51,045 nucleotides of DNA from SIG673 sp964570105 (GCA_964570105.1 CAZMWM010000003.1:1-51045), one strand, 5' to 3'; positions 1-8,772 are shown, counted from the stretch's first letter. The notes: generated by a model not told the origin, from the letters alone. Translations and numbers: made by a program.

Positions 1-320
1 GTCTCGGTAAGGTGCTCGGTCCTAAGGGACTTATGCCTAACCCCAAGGCAGGAACCGTCACCATGGATGTTGCTCGCGCAGTACAGGAAGCCAAAGCAGG
101 TAAGATCGAGTACCGTCTTGACAAGACCAACATCATTCACTGCCCGATAGGCAAAGTATCCTTCGGTGCCGAAAAGCTCGGAGAGAACTTTGATACCCTT
201 ATGGGCGCTATAATCAAGGCAAAACCTGCGGCAACCAAAGGTCAGTACATCAAGAGTTGCGTCATCGCCTCTACGATGGGTCCCGGTATCAAGATCAACT
301 TCGCAAAACTCGGCAACTGA
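1..320 (+). CDS. rplA: 50S ribosomal protein L1, C-terminal part (gene runs off the left edge)
   Basis: The reading frame is open from the window edge (codons start at base 3) to the TGA at 318-320, giving about 105 C-terminal residues. It carries the L1 signature LGPKGLMPNPKAGTVT and the following segment that packs onto 23S rRNA in the L1 stalk. L1 binds 23S rRNA, takes part in release of deacylated tRNA from the E site, and in many bacteria represses its own operon. The 5' part lies outside the window, so no start can be given. The gene is followed at once by an intrinsic terminator, and rplJ/rplL do not follow within the next 400 bases. Confidence 0.97.
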   Translation, partial: LGKVLGPKGLMPNPKAGTVTMDVARAVQEAKAGKIEYRLDKTNIIHCPIGKVSFGAEKLGENFDTLMGAIIKAKPAATKGQYIKSCVIASTMGPGIKINFAKLGN

Positions 321-347
321 TACCGAATTTAAAAACAAATATCACGC

Positions 348-381
348 AAAAGACGTGCTCATTACGAACACGTCTTTTTTG
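348..381 (+). terminator. Intrinsic terminator after rplA
   Basis: GACGTG (352-357) pairs with CACGTC (369-374). The stem is extended by A/T pairs (AAAA before, TTTT after) and followed by a run of six T. The A-rich left side also gives a U tract on the opposite strand, so it could stop the converging oxidoreductase transcript that ends at 407. Confidence 0.85.
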
Positions 382-406
382 TTGTTCTGTTTATAAGGAA
401 TTTTGC

Positions 407-1636
407 TTAGAGCACGTCTTTTGACGGACGGACAAGCCATTTACCGTCAGTAAAATCCGGTATAGCTTGAGGCGCTCCACCCATCGCTATCGAAGCCGCG
501 GAAAGCACGGAAATGCACATCCACGCGGCGGCGTCATATACATCTATCGGCATTTCTCTTCCCTGTCTCAAGCATTCGATAAATTCTCTGAACATAACAG
601 CGTCCATTCCGCCGTGACCGTATTTTTTAGTCTCCTCGCTCATATTCTTCCATGCATCGGGAAGGAATTCTGCCTCGTATTCACTCGCGTTGTCGGTGTA
701 ATTTTTCACGTAATCTACCGGCTCCCAATACTCCTTCTGACCGTCGATATAGAATGAATTTGTATCCATAAAGTACGAGCCTTTGGTCCCTCTTACGGTA
801 AATTCACGGCTGTAAGAGCGAGGAAGCGTAGTGTCGAGCTTTAAAAGTATCGTTTCACCGTTTTGACAAGTGATCACCGTATGTACTATATCCCCCTGCT
901 CAAATCTCGCCCCCTTTAAAGAAGGATCTTTTTCCGTAAGCTCCAGATGATCCTTTACATACTGCTCAAGTCCCGCCGCCTTGGATGCGACCGAAACGAG
1001 CGATACCATCCGGTTACCTCTATTGATGTTCAGAAGCTTGGCAATAGGTCCAAGCTCGTGCGTAGGATAATTTTCGGTGTTTCGGTTGAGGTAATTGCGA
1101 AGGCGATAGTGACGGTTGATATTTCCGCCCGTTATCTCTGCGCGAAGATCATGCGCATATGCCCCCGAGCAATGAACGATCTCTCCGAGCTTTCCGGAAC
1201 GCGCCACTGATGTAGCCAACAATTCCTGTTTATTGAAGCAACAATTCTCCATAAACATAAACGGCGTTCCGGTCTCCTCCTGCGTACGCACGAGCCTTGT
1301 CAGCTCGTCGATAGAGTATGCGCCGCCAACCTCTACCGCAACGGCTTTTCCGGCTTTCAAAGCCGCCGTGGCGACCTCGATATGATACTCCCAAGAGCAC
1401 GGGATATATACAGCCTCGACATCCTCCAAAGCAAGAAGCTCGCGGTAATCCACCGTCGTGAACGGTTCGTATCCGCGCACTTTCTTTATCAACTCGGAAG
1501 CTCTTTCGTTTCTGTCCGGGTAAAGATCGCATACCGCAACGATATCGACATCCTCAAACGCAAGCAATACGTCCCTTATCATACTGTATCCGCGTCCGCC
1601 AAGACCTACAACTCCGAATTTAGTTTTAGTATCCAT
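407..1636 (-). CDS. Gfo/Idh/MocA family oxidoreductase
   Basis: A 409-aa protein with an N-terminal Rossmann fold (GVVGLGGRG near residue 8) and the C-terminal alpha/beta domain of the Gfo/Idh/MocA family, which are NAD(P)-dependent sugar or cyclitol dehydrogenases. The usual EKP catalytic-loop motif is replaced by EVGG (AVEVGGAYS, roughly residues 95-105), so the canonical lysine is absent. The second family member in this window (38074-39162) keeps EKP. The start has a good ribosome site (AAAGG, 7 nt upstream) and a promoter at 1694-1721. It stands alone between rplA and the hydrogenase operon. The substrate cannot be read from the sequence. Confidence 0.9.
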   Translation of the reverse strand: MDTKTKFGVVGLGGRGYSMIRDVLLAFEDVDIVAVCDLYPDRNERASELIKKVRGYEPFTTVDYRELLALEDVEAVYIPCSWEYHIEVATAALKAGKAVAVEVGGAYSIDELTRLVRTQEETGTPFMFMENCCFNKQELLATSVARSGKLGEIVHCSGAYAHDLRAEITGGNINRHYRLRNYLNRNTENYPTHELGPIAKLLNINRGNRMVSLVSVASKAAGLEQYVKDHLELTEKDPSLKGARFEQGDIVHTVITCQNGETILLKLDTTLPRSYSREFTVRGTKGSYFMDTNSFYIDGQKEYWEPVDYVKNYTDNASEYEAEFLPDAWKNMSEETKKYGHGGMDAVMFREFIECLRQGREMPIDVYDAAAWMCISVLSAASIAMGGAPQAIPDFTDGKWLVRPSKDVL

Positions 1637-1693
1637 GTCCGTACCTTTCTTTTTCCGTTATCGAAGGAGCCAACAATGCTCCCACTAACTAAT

Positions 1694-1721
1694 ATTATAC
1701 ACAAAGAAGAAAAAAAGTCAA
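1694..1721 (-). promoter_or_regulatory. Promoter of the 407-1636 oxidoreductase gene
   Basis: On the minus strand, TTGACT (1716-1721) and TATAAT (1694-1699) are 16 nt apart. The roughly 50-nt leader includes a small hairpin GGAGC/GCTCC (1666-1670 with 1678-1682) before the Shine-Dalgarno site. Confidence 0.75.
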
Positions 1722-1764
1722 TACAATTTTACAAAACAGTCCGAAATCATTGCATATAATGACA

Positions 1765-1803
1765 GATATCCCGGCGTTACGGAAGCTCCGACGCCGGGAT
1801 ATC
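1765..1803 (-). terminator. Strong hairpin between the hydrogenase operon and the oxidoreductase gene
   Basis: GATATCCCGGCGT (1765-1777) pairs perfectly over 13 bp with ACGCCGGGATATC (1791-1803). It lies 20 nt beyond the stop of hydA, as expected for the operon terminator, but there is no clear T run on either strand, so termination is inferred from position and stem strength. Confidence 0.6.
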
Positions 1804-1823
1804 TTCAATTGAGTGTTAAAGCA

Positions 1824-3569
1824 TCAATACTTGCTCTTTGCGCTATAGGTAGTATGGAGCAACTCGTGAGCCTTGTGACCGCCCGGCTCGCCGAGGAAAT
1901 CCTTGTAGATAGCAGTGATCTCGGGATTTTCATGAGATTTGCGCAGTTTCTTTCCGCTATCCTCATCATAGAGTGCCTTTGCACGGATCGACTTAAGATC
2001 GATATACTGAAGCTCCTTTGCCGAAACTATAGGCTGTCCGCCGCCGGTAACGCATCCGCCGGGACAGCACATGACCTCGATAAAGTCATACGACTTTTCG
2101 CCGCTCTTGACAGCCTCAAGCACCTTTTTGGCATTTGCGGTACCGTGAGCAACTGCGACGTTTACCTTTCTCACGCCGAGATCCACAGTGGCTTCCTTGA
2201 CGCCCTCTATACCGCGAACATCGATAAAGTCAACATTATCAAGAGTTTTCTTGGTAACCAACTCGTAAACTGTACGAAGCGCAGCCTCCATAACTCCGCC
2301 GGTAGCACCGAAGATGTCGGCAGCTCCGGTAGACTCACCCATAACGGAATCAAACTTTTCATCCGGAAGATGAGCAAAATCAATTCCGGCTTGCTTTATC
2401 ATTCTTGCAAGCTCGCGAACGGTGACGACGTAGTCAACATCCTTCATCTCTCCGTTACGAAGCTCGGGGCGGTCAGCCTCATACTTCTTTGCGGTACACG
2501 GCATAACGGAAACGGTAACTATCGACGAAGGATCGATACCCTCTTTCTCGGCAAAATACGTCTTTACCATCGCGCCGGTCATCTCGTGAGGCGACTTGCA
2601 GGTAGAAAGATTGGGGATAAACTCGGGATAGAACTTCTCGCAATAGGTCACCCAACCGGGAGAGCAGGATGTGATCATAGGAAGCGCGGCGTCCTTATTA
2701 TTAAGACGCTCGATAAGCTCGGTCCCTTCCTCGATTATAGTAAGATCGGCGCCAAAGTTGGTGTCAAACACCTTGTTAAAGCCAAGACGACGGAGAGCTG
2801 CCGCAAGCTTTCCGGTTTGAGCAACGCCCATAGGAAGCCCAAATTCCTCGCCGATAGAGGCACGCACAGCCGGAGCAGGCTGAACGACGACATACTTCGA
2901 AGGATCGCCGATAGCCGCCCAAACGTCATCGATGTTCTCCTTCTCATGTATAGCTCCGACAGGGCAAGCGGCGATACACTGACCGCAATTCACACAGGGA
3001 GTCTCGACGATGGAACGGTCGTATATCGGACCGATCTTGGTCTTAAATCCTCTCTTCGAAACGCCGATAGCACCGATCTGCTGTACATTAGTACATACGG
3101 CTACACAGCGGCGGCAGCTTATGCACTTGGAATTGTCGCGTACGATCGAAGGTGAAAGATCGTCTATCTTTATCTCCTTTTTCGCACCGTCAAATGGATA
3201 TGCATCAACGCCGTATTCACGGCAAAGAGCTTGAAGCTCACAGTTACCGGAACGAACACACGAGGTGCACTCACGGTTATGAGAAGCGAGCAGAAGCTCA
3301 AGTATGACCTTTCTCTGAGCACGCACCTTGGGAGTATTGGTGTGTACCACCATTCCTTCGGATACGGGCATAACGCAAGCCGCGGCAAGACCTCTTGCTT
3401 TTTCGACCTCGACTATACAGATGCGGCACGCGCCGATCTGCTGAACGTCTTTAAGATAACAAAGGGTAGGAATATTTATGCAAGCCGCTCTTGCGGCTTC
3501 AAGAATGGTGCTTCCCTCCGGAACGGAGACAGCTACACCGTCGATCGTAAGGTTTATCATATTAGCCAT
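1824..3569 (-). CDS. hydA: [FeFe] hydrogenase catalytic subunit of a trimeric NADH-linked enzyme
   Basis: A 581-aa group-A type [FeFe] hydrogenase. Order: 2Fe-2S plant-type ferredoxin domain (C37, C48, C51, C65), His-ligated 4Fe-4S site (H97, C101, C104, C110), two 4Fe-4S motifs (C149/152/155/159 and C192/195/198/202), then the H-cluster domain with L1 TSCSPGW (300-306), L2 MPCTAKKYE (356-364) and L3 EVMCCPGGC (498-506). L1 has Ser where TSCCPxW has its second Cys. It evolves or takes up H2 in the cytoplasm. With HydB and HydC directly upstream it should form the NADH- (probably ferredoxin-) coupled bifurcating complex. Last gene of the operon, 18 nt after hydB, start preceded by AAGGGAG. Confidence 0.95.
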   Translation of the reverse strand: MANMINLTIDGVAVSVPEGSTILEAARAACINIPTLCYLKDVQQIGACRICIVEVEKARGLAAACVMPVSEGMVVHTNTPKVRAQRKVILELLLASHNRECTSCVRSGNCELQALCREYGVDAYPFDGAKKEIKIDDLSPSIVRDNSKCISCRRCVAVCTNVQQIGAIGVSKRGFKTKIGPIYDRSIVETPCVNCGQCIAACPVGAIHEKENIDDVWAAIGDPSKYVVVQPAPAVRASIGEEFGLPMGVAQTGKLAAALRRLGFNKVFDTNFGADLTIIEEGTELIERLNNKDAALPMITSCSPGWVTYCEKFYPEFIPNLSTCKSPHEMTGAMVKTYFAEKEGIDPSSIVTVSVMPCTAKKYEADRPELRNGEMKDVDYVVTVRELARMIKQAGIDFAHLPDEKFDSVMGESTGAADIFGATGGVMEAALRTVYELVTKKTLDNVDFIDVRGIEGVKEATVDLGVRKVNVAVAHGTANAKKVLEAVKSGEKSYDFIEVMCCPGGCVTGGGQPIVSAKELQYIDLKSIRAKALYDEDSGKKLRKSHENPEITAIYKDFLGEPGGHKAHELLHTTYSAKSKY

Positions 3570-3587
3570 TTTATTATTCTCCCTTCC

Positions 3588-5465
3588 TTATTTTCTTACG
3601 ATAGCGCCAAACTTACACGTGGACATACATACGCCACACTTTATGCACTTACTCTGATCGATAACGAAGGGCTTCTTGATCTCTCCGCTGATAGCGCCGA
3701 CGGGGCATTTTCTGGAGCAGGCGGAGCATCCCTTACACTTATCCGCAACGATCTCGATCTTGCAGAGCTTCTTGCACTGCCCCGCAGGACAGCGCTTTTC
3801 ATAAACGTGTGCTTCGTACTCGTCACGGAAGTAACGGAGCGTAGAAAGAACGGGGTTAGGAGCAGTTTGACCAAGACCGCAAAGCGACGCACTCTTGATG
3901 GTCTCGGCAAGCTCTTCGAGCTTTTCGATATCTCCGTCCTCGCCTCTACCGTCAGTGATCTTGGTAAGTATCTCAAGCATCCTCTTGGTGCCTTCGCGGC
4001 AGGGTGCGCACTTACCGCAGGACTCGTCGACCGTAAATTCAAGGAAGAATTTCGCAATATCGACCATACAGTTGTCCTCGTCCATTACTATAAGTCCGCC
4101 CGAGCCCATCATAGAGCCGATAGCCACGAGCGAATCGTAATCAACGGGAGTATCGAGCAGAGATGCGGGAATACATCCGCCGGAAGGACCGCCGGTCTGC
4201 GCCGCCTTGAATTTCTTGCCGTTCGGAATGCCGCCGCCGATATCAAATACTATCTCGCGAACGGTAGTTCCCATCGGCACCTCGACAAGACCGGTGTTTA
4301 CGATCTTTCCGCCGAGAGCAAATACCTTCGTACCGCTGGACTTTTCAGTTCCCATGCTCTTAAACCAATCAGCACCCTTAAGGATGATCTGGGGAATATT
4401 CGCGTAGGTCTCAACGTTGTTAAGTATGGTGGGCTTGCCGAAAACGCCCTTGACCGCAGGGAACGGAGGACGGGGACGCGGCTCGCCGCGCTTGCCCTCG
4501 ATGGACGTCATAAGGGCGGTCTCCTCGCCGCAGACGAACGCGCCTGCACCGAGACGGATCTCCATATCAAAATCAAAGCCCTTGCCAAAAATATTCTTTC
4601 CGAGCAATCCGGCTTCCCTTGCCTGATTGATAGCGATAGTCAAACGCTTAACTGCGATCGGATACTCGGCACGAACATAAACGTAGCCCTGATCCGCGCC
4701 TATAACGTAAGCCGCGATCGCCATAGCCTCGATAAGAGAGTGAGGATCGCCTTCAAGCACGGAACGGTCCATAAACGCTCCGGGGTCGCCCTCATCACCG
4801 TTACAGCAAACGTACTTCTTTACGTTTCCGCGATTTCCGGAAGCAAACTTCCACTTAAGACCGGTCGGGAAGCCTGCACCTCCGCGTCCGCGAAGCCCTG
4901 ATGCGAGCATGATATCAATGACCTGCTCGGGCGTGTATTCTTCAAGACACTTTACAAGAGCTTGATAGCCGTCGAACGCTATGTAATCCTCGATCTTTTC
5001 GGGATCCACCACTCCGCAGTTACGGAGAGCGACACGGTTCTGCTTCTTGTAGAACTGCATATCGGAGAGCTTTTCCTTTACCTCTCCGGTGTTCTTTTCG
5101 TGGTAAACGAGATCGTCTATTATCTTGCCACCAACGATATGCTCCTTAACGATACGCTCAACGTTCTCTATCTGGCAATGCGCATAAAATACGCCCTCGG
5201 GATAAACTATAACGATAGGTCCAAGCTCGCAAAGACCGAAGCAACCGGTACGCACGACCTGCACCTTATCGGCAACGCCCGCCGCCTCAAGCTGCGTATG
5301 AAACTCGTCTATCAGCTTTCCGGAGCCGGAAGAGGTACATCCGGTACCGCCGCAAACGAGTATCTGCCTTGTGTATTTAGTCTCATTTTCGACCTTGTGC
5401 GTATGACGCATGCTTATCTGCGGAAGAGCTTCCGCCTGTATCTGCTTAAGCTGTTCAATAGTCAT
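3588..5465 (-). CDS. hydB: NuoF-like NADH-oxidising flavoprotein subunit of the [FeFe] hydrogenase
   Basis: A 625-aa protein. It has an N-terminal thioredoxin-like 2Fe-2S domain (C38, C43, C75, C79), a NuoF core with the glycine-rich GLRGRGGAGFPTG loop (about 190-202) and NGDEGDPGAFMDRS (about 222-235) for NADH/FMN, the NuoF 4Fe-4S site ESCGKCAPC (C483, C486, C489, C529), and a C-terminal 2[4Fe-4S] ferredoxin domain (C577/580/583/587 and C607/610/613/617). This matches HydB/HndC of trimeric bifurcating hydrogenases, which pass electrons between NADH and HydA. I chose the ATG at 5465: the TTG at 5486 overlaps the Shine-Dalgarno AAGGAG. It starts 17 nt after hydC. Confidence 0.95.
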   Translation of the reverse strand: MTIEQLKQIQAEALPQISMRHTHKVENETKYTRQILVCGGTGCTSSGSGKLIDEFHTQLEAAGVADKVQVVRTGCFGLCELGPIVIVYPEGVFYAHCQIENVERIVKEHIVGGKIIDDLVYHEKNTGEVKEKLSDMQFYKKQNRVALRNCGVVDPEKIEDYIAFDGYQALVKCLEEYTPEQVIDIMLASGLRGRGGAGFPTGLKWKFASGNRGNVKKYVCCNGDEGDPGAFMDRSVLEGDPHSLIEAMAIAAYVIGADQGYVYVRAEYPIAVKRLTIAINQAREAGLLGKNIFGKGFDFDMEIRLGAGAFVCGEETALMTSIEGKRGEPRPRPPFPAVKGVFGKPTILNNVETYANIPQIILKGADWFKSMGTEKSSGTKVFALGGKIVNTGLVEVPMGTTVREIVFDIGGGIPNGKKFKAAQTGGPSGGCIPASLLDTPVDYDSLVAIGSMMGSGGLIVMDEDNCMVDIAKFFLEFTVDESCGKCAPCREGTKRMLEILTKITDGRGEDGDIEKLEELAETIKSASLCGLGQTAPNPVLSTLRYFRDEYEAHVYEKRCPAGQCKKLCKIEIVADKCKGCSACSRKCPVGAISGEIKKPFVIDQSKCIKCGVCMSTCKFGAIVRK

Positions 5466-5482
5466 CTTTTCTGCTCTCCTTC

Positions 5483-5959
5483 TCAATATTTAGCCAGAAT
5501 GTCCTTGACCATAGCAGGAGTAAGCTTTCCGTAAACATCCTCGTTGATAGTCATAACGGGAGCAAGTCCGCAACAACCGAGGCAACGGGTATCCTGAATG
5601 GAGAACTTTCCGTCCGGCGTAGTCTGATTTGAGGTGATGCCAAGCTCCTCCTCAACGCGAGCAAGAACAGCCGCTCCGCCCTTGACGTAGCATGCTGTAC
5701 CCTGACAGACGCTGATAACGTTGTCTCCCTTAGGCTCAAGCGAGAACTGAGCGTAGAAGGTAGCAACACCGTAGACCTCCGTTACCGGAATGCCAAGCCC
5801 GTCGGCAATGATGATCTGAGTCTCGAGTGAAAGATAGCCAAAAGATTCCTGAGCATACTGCATTATGGGCATAAGAGGACCTTTATCGTCCTTATGTGCC
5901 GCAATAAATGCCTTAAGCTCTTCGGTTTTTTGCGCAATCTGTTCGGTAGTAAGTGCCAT
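5483..5959 (-). CDS. hydC: NuoE-like 2Fe-2S subunit of the [FeFe] hydrogenase
   Basis: A 158-aa thioredoxin-fold ferredoxin of the NuoE/HndA type, with the four cluster cysteines in CQGTACYVKGG and CLGCCGLAPV. In trimeric [FeFe] hydrogenases this subunit relays electrons beside the FMN subunit. It is the first gene of hydC-hydB-hydA. The start has a near-perfect AGGAGG 8 nt upstream, and the operon promoter lies at 6013-6041. Length and domain content are normal. Confidence 0.95.
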   Translation of the reverse strand: MALTTEQIAQKTEELKAFIAAHKDDKGPLMPIMQYAQESFGYLSLETQIIIADGLGIPVTEVYGVATFYAQFSLEPKGDNVISVCQGTACYVKGGAAVLARVEEELGITSNQTTPDGKFSIQDTRCLGCCGLAPVMTINEDVYGKLTPAMVKDILAKY

Positions 5960-6012
5960 ATACTTATCCTCCTAAACATTTTGCTGTGTATTATATTTTC
6001 AGCATTTATATA

Positions 6013-6041
6013 ATTGTACCATAGGTCTGCGAAAATTTCAA
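6013..6041 (-). promoter_or_regulatory. Promoter of the hydCBA operon
   Basis: On the minus strand, TTGAAA (6036-6041) and TACAAT (6013-6018) are separated by 17 nt. The leader to the hydC start is about 45 nt and AT-rich. A further TTGACT lies a few bases upstream but at an unsuitable spacing. No operator repeat was recognised. Confidence 0.7.
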
Positions 6042-6119
6042 TAGTCAAATAAACATTTTATTCGACATAAAATGAATTTAACACTTATTTTACAATTTTC
6101 CCTTTCCAAAACAGCTTCG

Positions 6120-6158
6120 CAGAGCGCTCCTTCCGACTTTTCGGACTTTCACGCTCTG
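6120..6158. other. Nested hairpin in the divergent hyd/LRR intergenic region
   Basis: CAGAGCG (6120-6126) pairs with CGCTCTG (6152-6158), and inside it TCCGA (6132-6136) pairs with TCGGA (6141-6145). It sits between the two divergent promoters. No T run follows, so it is not a typical terminator. Confidence 0.4.
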
Positions 6159-6193
6159 TCAAGACACGAGATATCTCGATCCGCCCATATATC

Positions 6194-6222
6194 TTTATTT
6201 ATTAACATTTCAGTGATATAAT
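6194..6222 (+). promoter_or_regulatory. Probable promoter of the leucine-rich-repeat gene
   Basis: A perfect TATAAT (6217-6222) has TTTATT (6194-6199) 17 nt upstream, a weak -35. The predicted start near 6229 gives a leader of about 170 nt before the preferred start codon. The leader has nested arms CGGTGC/GCACCG (6232-6237, 6295-6300) and GCTTGT/ACAAGC (6259-6264, 6283-6288), and an AGCTTT/AAAGCT hairpin just before the coding region. Confidence 0.5.
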
Positions 6223-6401
6223 AGCTTTACACGGTGCAGAAGTCTCGCCATCTATCGGGCTTGTATTTGCAAAATGAGAATAACAAGCAACTCCGCACCG
6301 CTTGGGCTTACAAAGAAAAGCAAATAGATCCGTTCGCACGTACCGTACGTACGCTATTAGAAGGAAAGGAAGCTTTTAAAAATAAAGCTACGGTCATACC
6401 G

Positions 6402-7364
6402 ATGACGCGCTCAAAAATAAGATCATCTCAAATCTCCGCGCTCATGGTCTTCATTGCATTTTTCACATTCCTATGTTTTATTTCACCCCTTCGGGTGGAC
6501 GCGGAAACAGCCGCCGACGGCACGGAATATCAGCTCAGCAAAGACGGAAGCTACGCTATCGTTACCGGGTATTCCTATTACACACCAACGATAACGCTCC
6601 CTTCGGAAATAAACGGATATCCGGTAAAGGAGATAGCAAAATACGCGTTTGCCGCCGATACGACGCTCACATCGATTATCATTCCCGACAGCGTGACCGT
6701 GATTGGTGAGTGCGCCTTCAAAAACTGCACGTCGCTCGTATCGGTATCCCTCCCTTCCTCGCTCACGGAGCTTCCGTACGAATGCTTTTCGTATTGCTCG
6801 ATGCTCAAAAAAATAACCCTTCCGAGCGGTATAACGAGCATAGACGACGGTTGTTTTGAAAACTGCGGAAGGCTTGGACGTCTATATATCCCATCCTCGG
6901 TAACGAACATCGGATATGACGCATTTTTGAACTGCGAATCCATATATCTTGACGTATCGGACAATCCGTACGCCGCAGACTACGCCGTGAGCTTTAATAT
7001 CAATACAGATATCAAAGGCACGTCGGGATATTTCTGGTCTATGCTCGCCGCAGGACTTCTCGTTGCTTTGCTAATTACGGTCATTATAGCGGCAGTATAC
7101 CGTGCTTATCTGCGCAAGCACCCAGAAAAGGATCCGGATATATTCATATATAAGGCTCTCGGAAGAGCGTATCGCGCAATTTCGCGCGTCATCAATGCTC
7201 TTGGAAAAGCGCTGATGACCGCGCTTACGTCTCTCCTATGGGTACTGACGCAAGGTATTAAAAGGCTCAGATACGGAAAACGCACAAAAACCGCAAAGCC
7301 CCCGTCGGATGATGCATCCCGTGACGCAGACAAAAGCCACGAAAATGACGATATCCAAGAATAA
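6402..7364 (+). CDS. Secreted BspA-type leucine-rich-repeat protein with C-terminal membrane anchor
   Basis: A 320-aa protein. It has a hydrophobic N-terminal signal (SALMVFIAFFTFLCFISPL) followed by about five LRR_5/BspA-like repeats (pattern I..G.F..C..L..I.IPSSV), a transmembrane helix (WSMLAAGLLVALLITVIIAA), and a basic then acidic cytoplasmic tail of about 80 residues. Such proteins sit on the cell surface and bind other surfaces or proteins; the ligand is unknown. I chose the ATG at 6402 because the signal peptide starts there. The frame is open back to a GTG at 6234 and neither start has a convincing Shine-Dalgarno site. The next gene starts 47 nt downstream. Confidence 0.8.
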   Translation: MTRSKIRSSQISALMVFIAFFTFLCFISPLRVDAETAADGTEYQLSKDGSYAIVTGYSYYTPTITLPSEINGYPVKEIAKYAFAADTTLTSIIIPDSVTVIGECAFKNCTSLVSVSLPSSLTELPYECFSYCSMLKKITLPSGITSIDDGCFENCGRLGRLYIPSSVTNIGYDAFLNCESIYLDVSDNPYAADYAVSFNINTDIKGTSGYFWSMLAAGLLVALLITVIIAAVYRAYLRKHPEKDPDIFIYKALGRAYRAISRVINALGKALMTALTSLLWVLTQGIKRLRYGKRTKTAKPPSDDASRDADKSHENDDIQE

Positions 7365-7411
7365 TAAGGAAAAGCTCCCGCTTAAACGAGAGCTACGGTA
7401 ACGTTTTATTT

Positions 7412-8686
7412 ATGGAAAGAAAGATATCCAAGTGCGCGACCAAGATCGCGTGGCTGTGCACGCTCGTATACTTTGCGAGCTATCTCACCAGAAATAATTT
7501 TTCGGTAATGCTCGTAAGCATAGTAAGCTCCACCGGAGCAACGAAAAGAGAGCTTGCGACTGTAATCACGGCAATGACGATCGCGTACGGCTTGGGACAG
7601 GTGCTCAACGGCTTTATCGGAGATATGATATCTCCAAGAAATATGCTCGCCGCCGGATTGCTTCTATCCGCCGCCTGTAATATTGCGATGTCTTTTTCCG
7701 ATGCTATATGGTCAATGACCGTTCTGTGGGCAATAAACGGATATGCACAGGCGATGCTTTGGCCACCTATCGTACGACTTTTTGCAGAAAATCTGAATGA
7801 ACTCGAATACGGATATGCATCGGTGATAGTGCAGTGCGGCTCATCGTTAGCAACCGTGCTTCTTTATATAGTCTCTCCGCTACTGCTCCTGTTCACCGAT
7901 TGGCGCAAGGTGATTTTGATCTACGCACTGTGTGGGATCGCCGTAGCAACGGTCTGGCTCATAGCCACCGCAAAGCTCTCGATAGGCGTACCCAAACCCC
8001 AAAAACACCGTACAGATGAGGAAATAACGACCGATAAAAGCACATCCGTCGACACCCAAACGGTCAAGCACTCCCGTCTTTCGGCAAACACCGTTTCAAC
8101 TGTCGCTATCATATTCATCGCGATAATACTGATGGGCATCCTGCGTGATGGCGTGAACAATTGGATACCGTCTTTCTTGTACGAAAGCTTCGGTATATCG
8201 GAGGAAAACGCTATATTTTCCACCGCCATTCCCGCCGTATTCAGCATCGTGTTCTTTTATCTGTTCAATCTTATTCACAAGAAGCTCATACATAACGAGG
8301 TGCTGTGCGCAGCCGTGATCTTTGCAGGCTCGACGGTCTCTGCCCTCTTACTTTGGATCATCTCAAGGCTCTGCCCATCCGTGATCTCATCTATTCTGCT
8401 GATGACATTAATAGTTGCCTGTATGCACGGCGTAAATCTTATGCTGATAACCATCGTCCCCAAACGCCTCAAGTGCACGGGACGAGTATCGCTGTATTCC
8501 GGAATACTGAATTGCGGAACATATATCGGCGCGTCTGTCTCGACGTACGGAATAGCGGTGATCTCCGAAGAAAACGGTTGGAGCGCCGCGCTACTGATAT
8601 GGGCTATCGTAGCATTCCTCGGCTTCACCGTATGTGCGCTTGCCGCTCCGAACTGGAAGCGTTTTACCGAAATTGCGGATAATTGA
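7412..8686 (+). CDS. MFS transporter, organophosphate:phosphate antiporter-like
   Basis: A 424-aa, mostly hydrophobic protein with about 12 membrane spans and a hydrophilic central loop around residues 195-225. The start (ASYLTRNNFSVM) and the region GLGQVLNGFIGDMISPRNML resemble the GlpT/UhpT/UhpC branch (OPA family), whose members exchange phosphate for glycerol-3-phosphate or hexose phosphates. The true substrate cannot be read. A short hairpin with a U-rich tail (about 7372-7411) lies between the LRR gene and this start, which has no clear Shine-Dalgarno site. It ends at the terminator 8731-8769. Confidence 0.85.
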   Translation: MERKISKCATKIAWLCTLVYFASYLTRNNFSVMLVSIVSSTGATKRELATVITAMTIAYGLGQVLNGFIGDMISPRNMLAAGLLLSAACNIAMSFSDAIWSMTVLWAINGYAQAMLWPPIVRLFAENLNELEYGYASVIVQCGSSLATVLLYIVSPLLLLFTDWRKVILIYALCGIAVATVWLIATAKLSIGVPKPQKHRTDEEITTDKSTSVDTQTVKHSRLSANTVSTVAIIFIAIILMGILRDGVNNWIPSFLYESFGISEENAIFSTAIPAVFSIVFFYLFNLIHKKLIHNEVLCAAVIFAGSTVSALLLWIISRLCPSVISSILLMTLIVACMHGVNLMLITIVPKRLKCTGRVSLYSGILNCGTYIGASVSTYGIAVISEENGWSAALLIWAIVAFLGFTVCALAAPNWKRFTEIADN

Positions 8687-8730
8687 TATTCCGAAATTTC
8701 ACGTCGCACCGTATAACACAGCATAATTTG

Positions 8731-8772
8731 AACTCCCACATCGATCACCGACGGATCAATGTGGGAGTTTTT
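8731..8772. terminator. Intrinsic terminator between converging genes
   Basis: AACTCCCACAT (8731-8741) pairs perfectly with ATGTGGGAGTT (8759-8769), followed by TTTTT on the plus strand. It terminates the transporter transcript. The right arm overlaps the last codons and stop of the converging minus-strand gene (stop at 8756-8758), so the hairpin is partly coding. Confidence 0.9.

Noticed and set aside
1809..4901. Long plus-strand open frames (up to 556 codons) opposite hydA and hydB
   Set aside because: They are antisense to strongly conserved genes, have biased low-complexity composition and no family resemblance. They arise from codon bias of the minus-strand genes.
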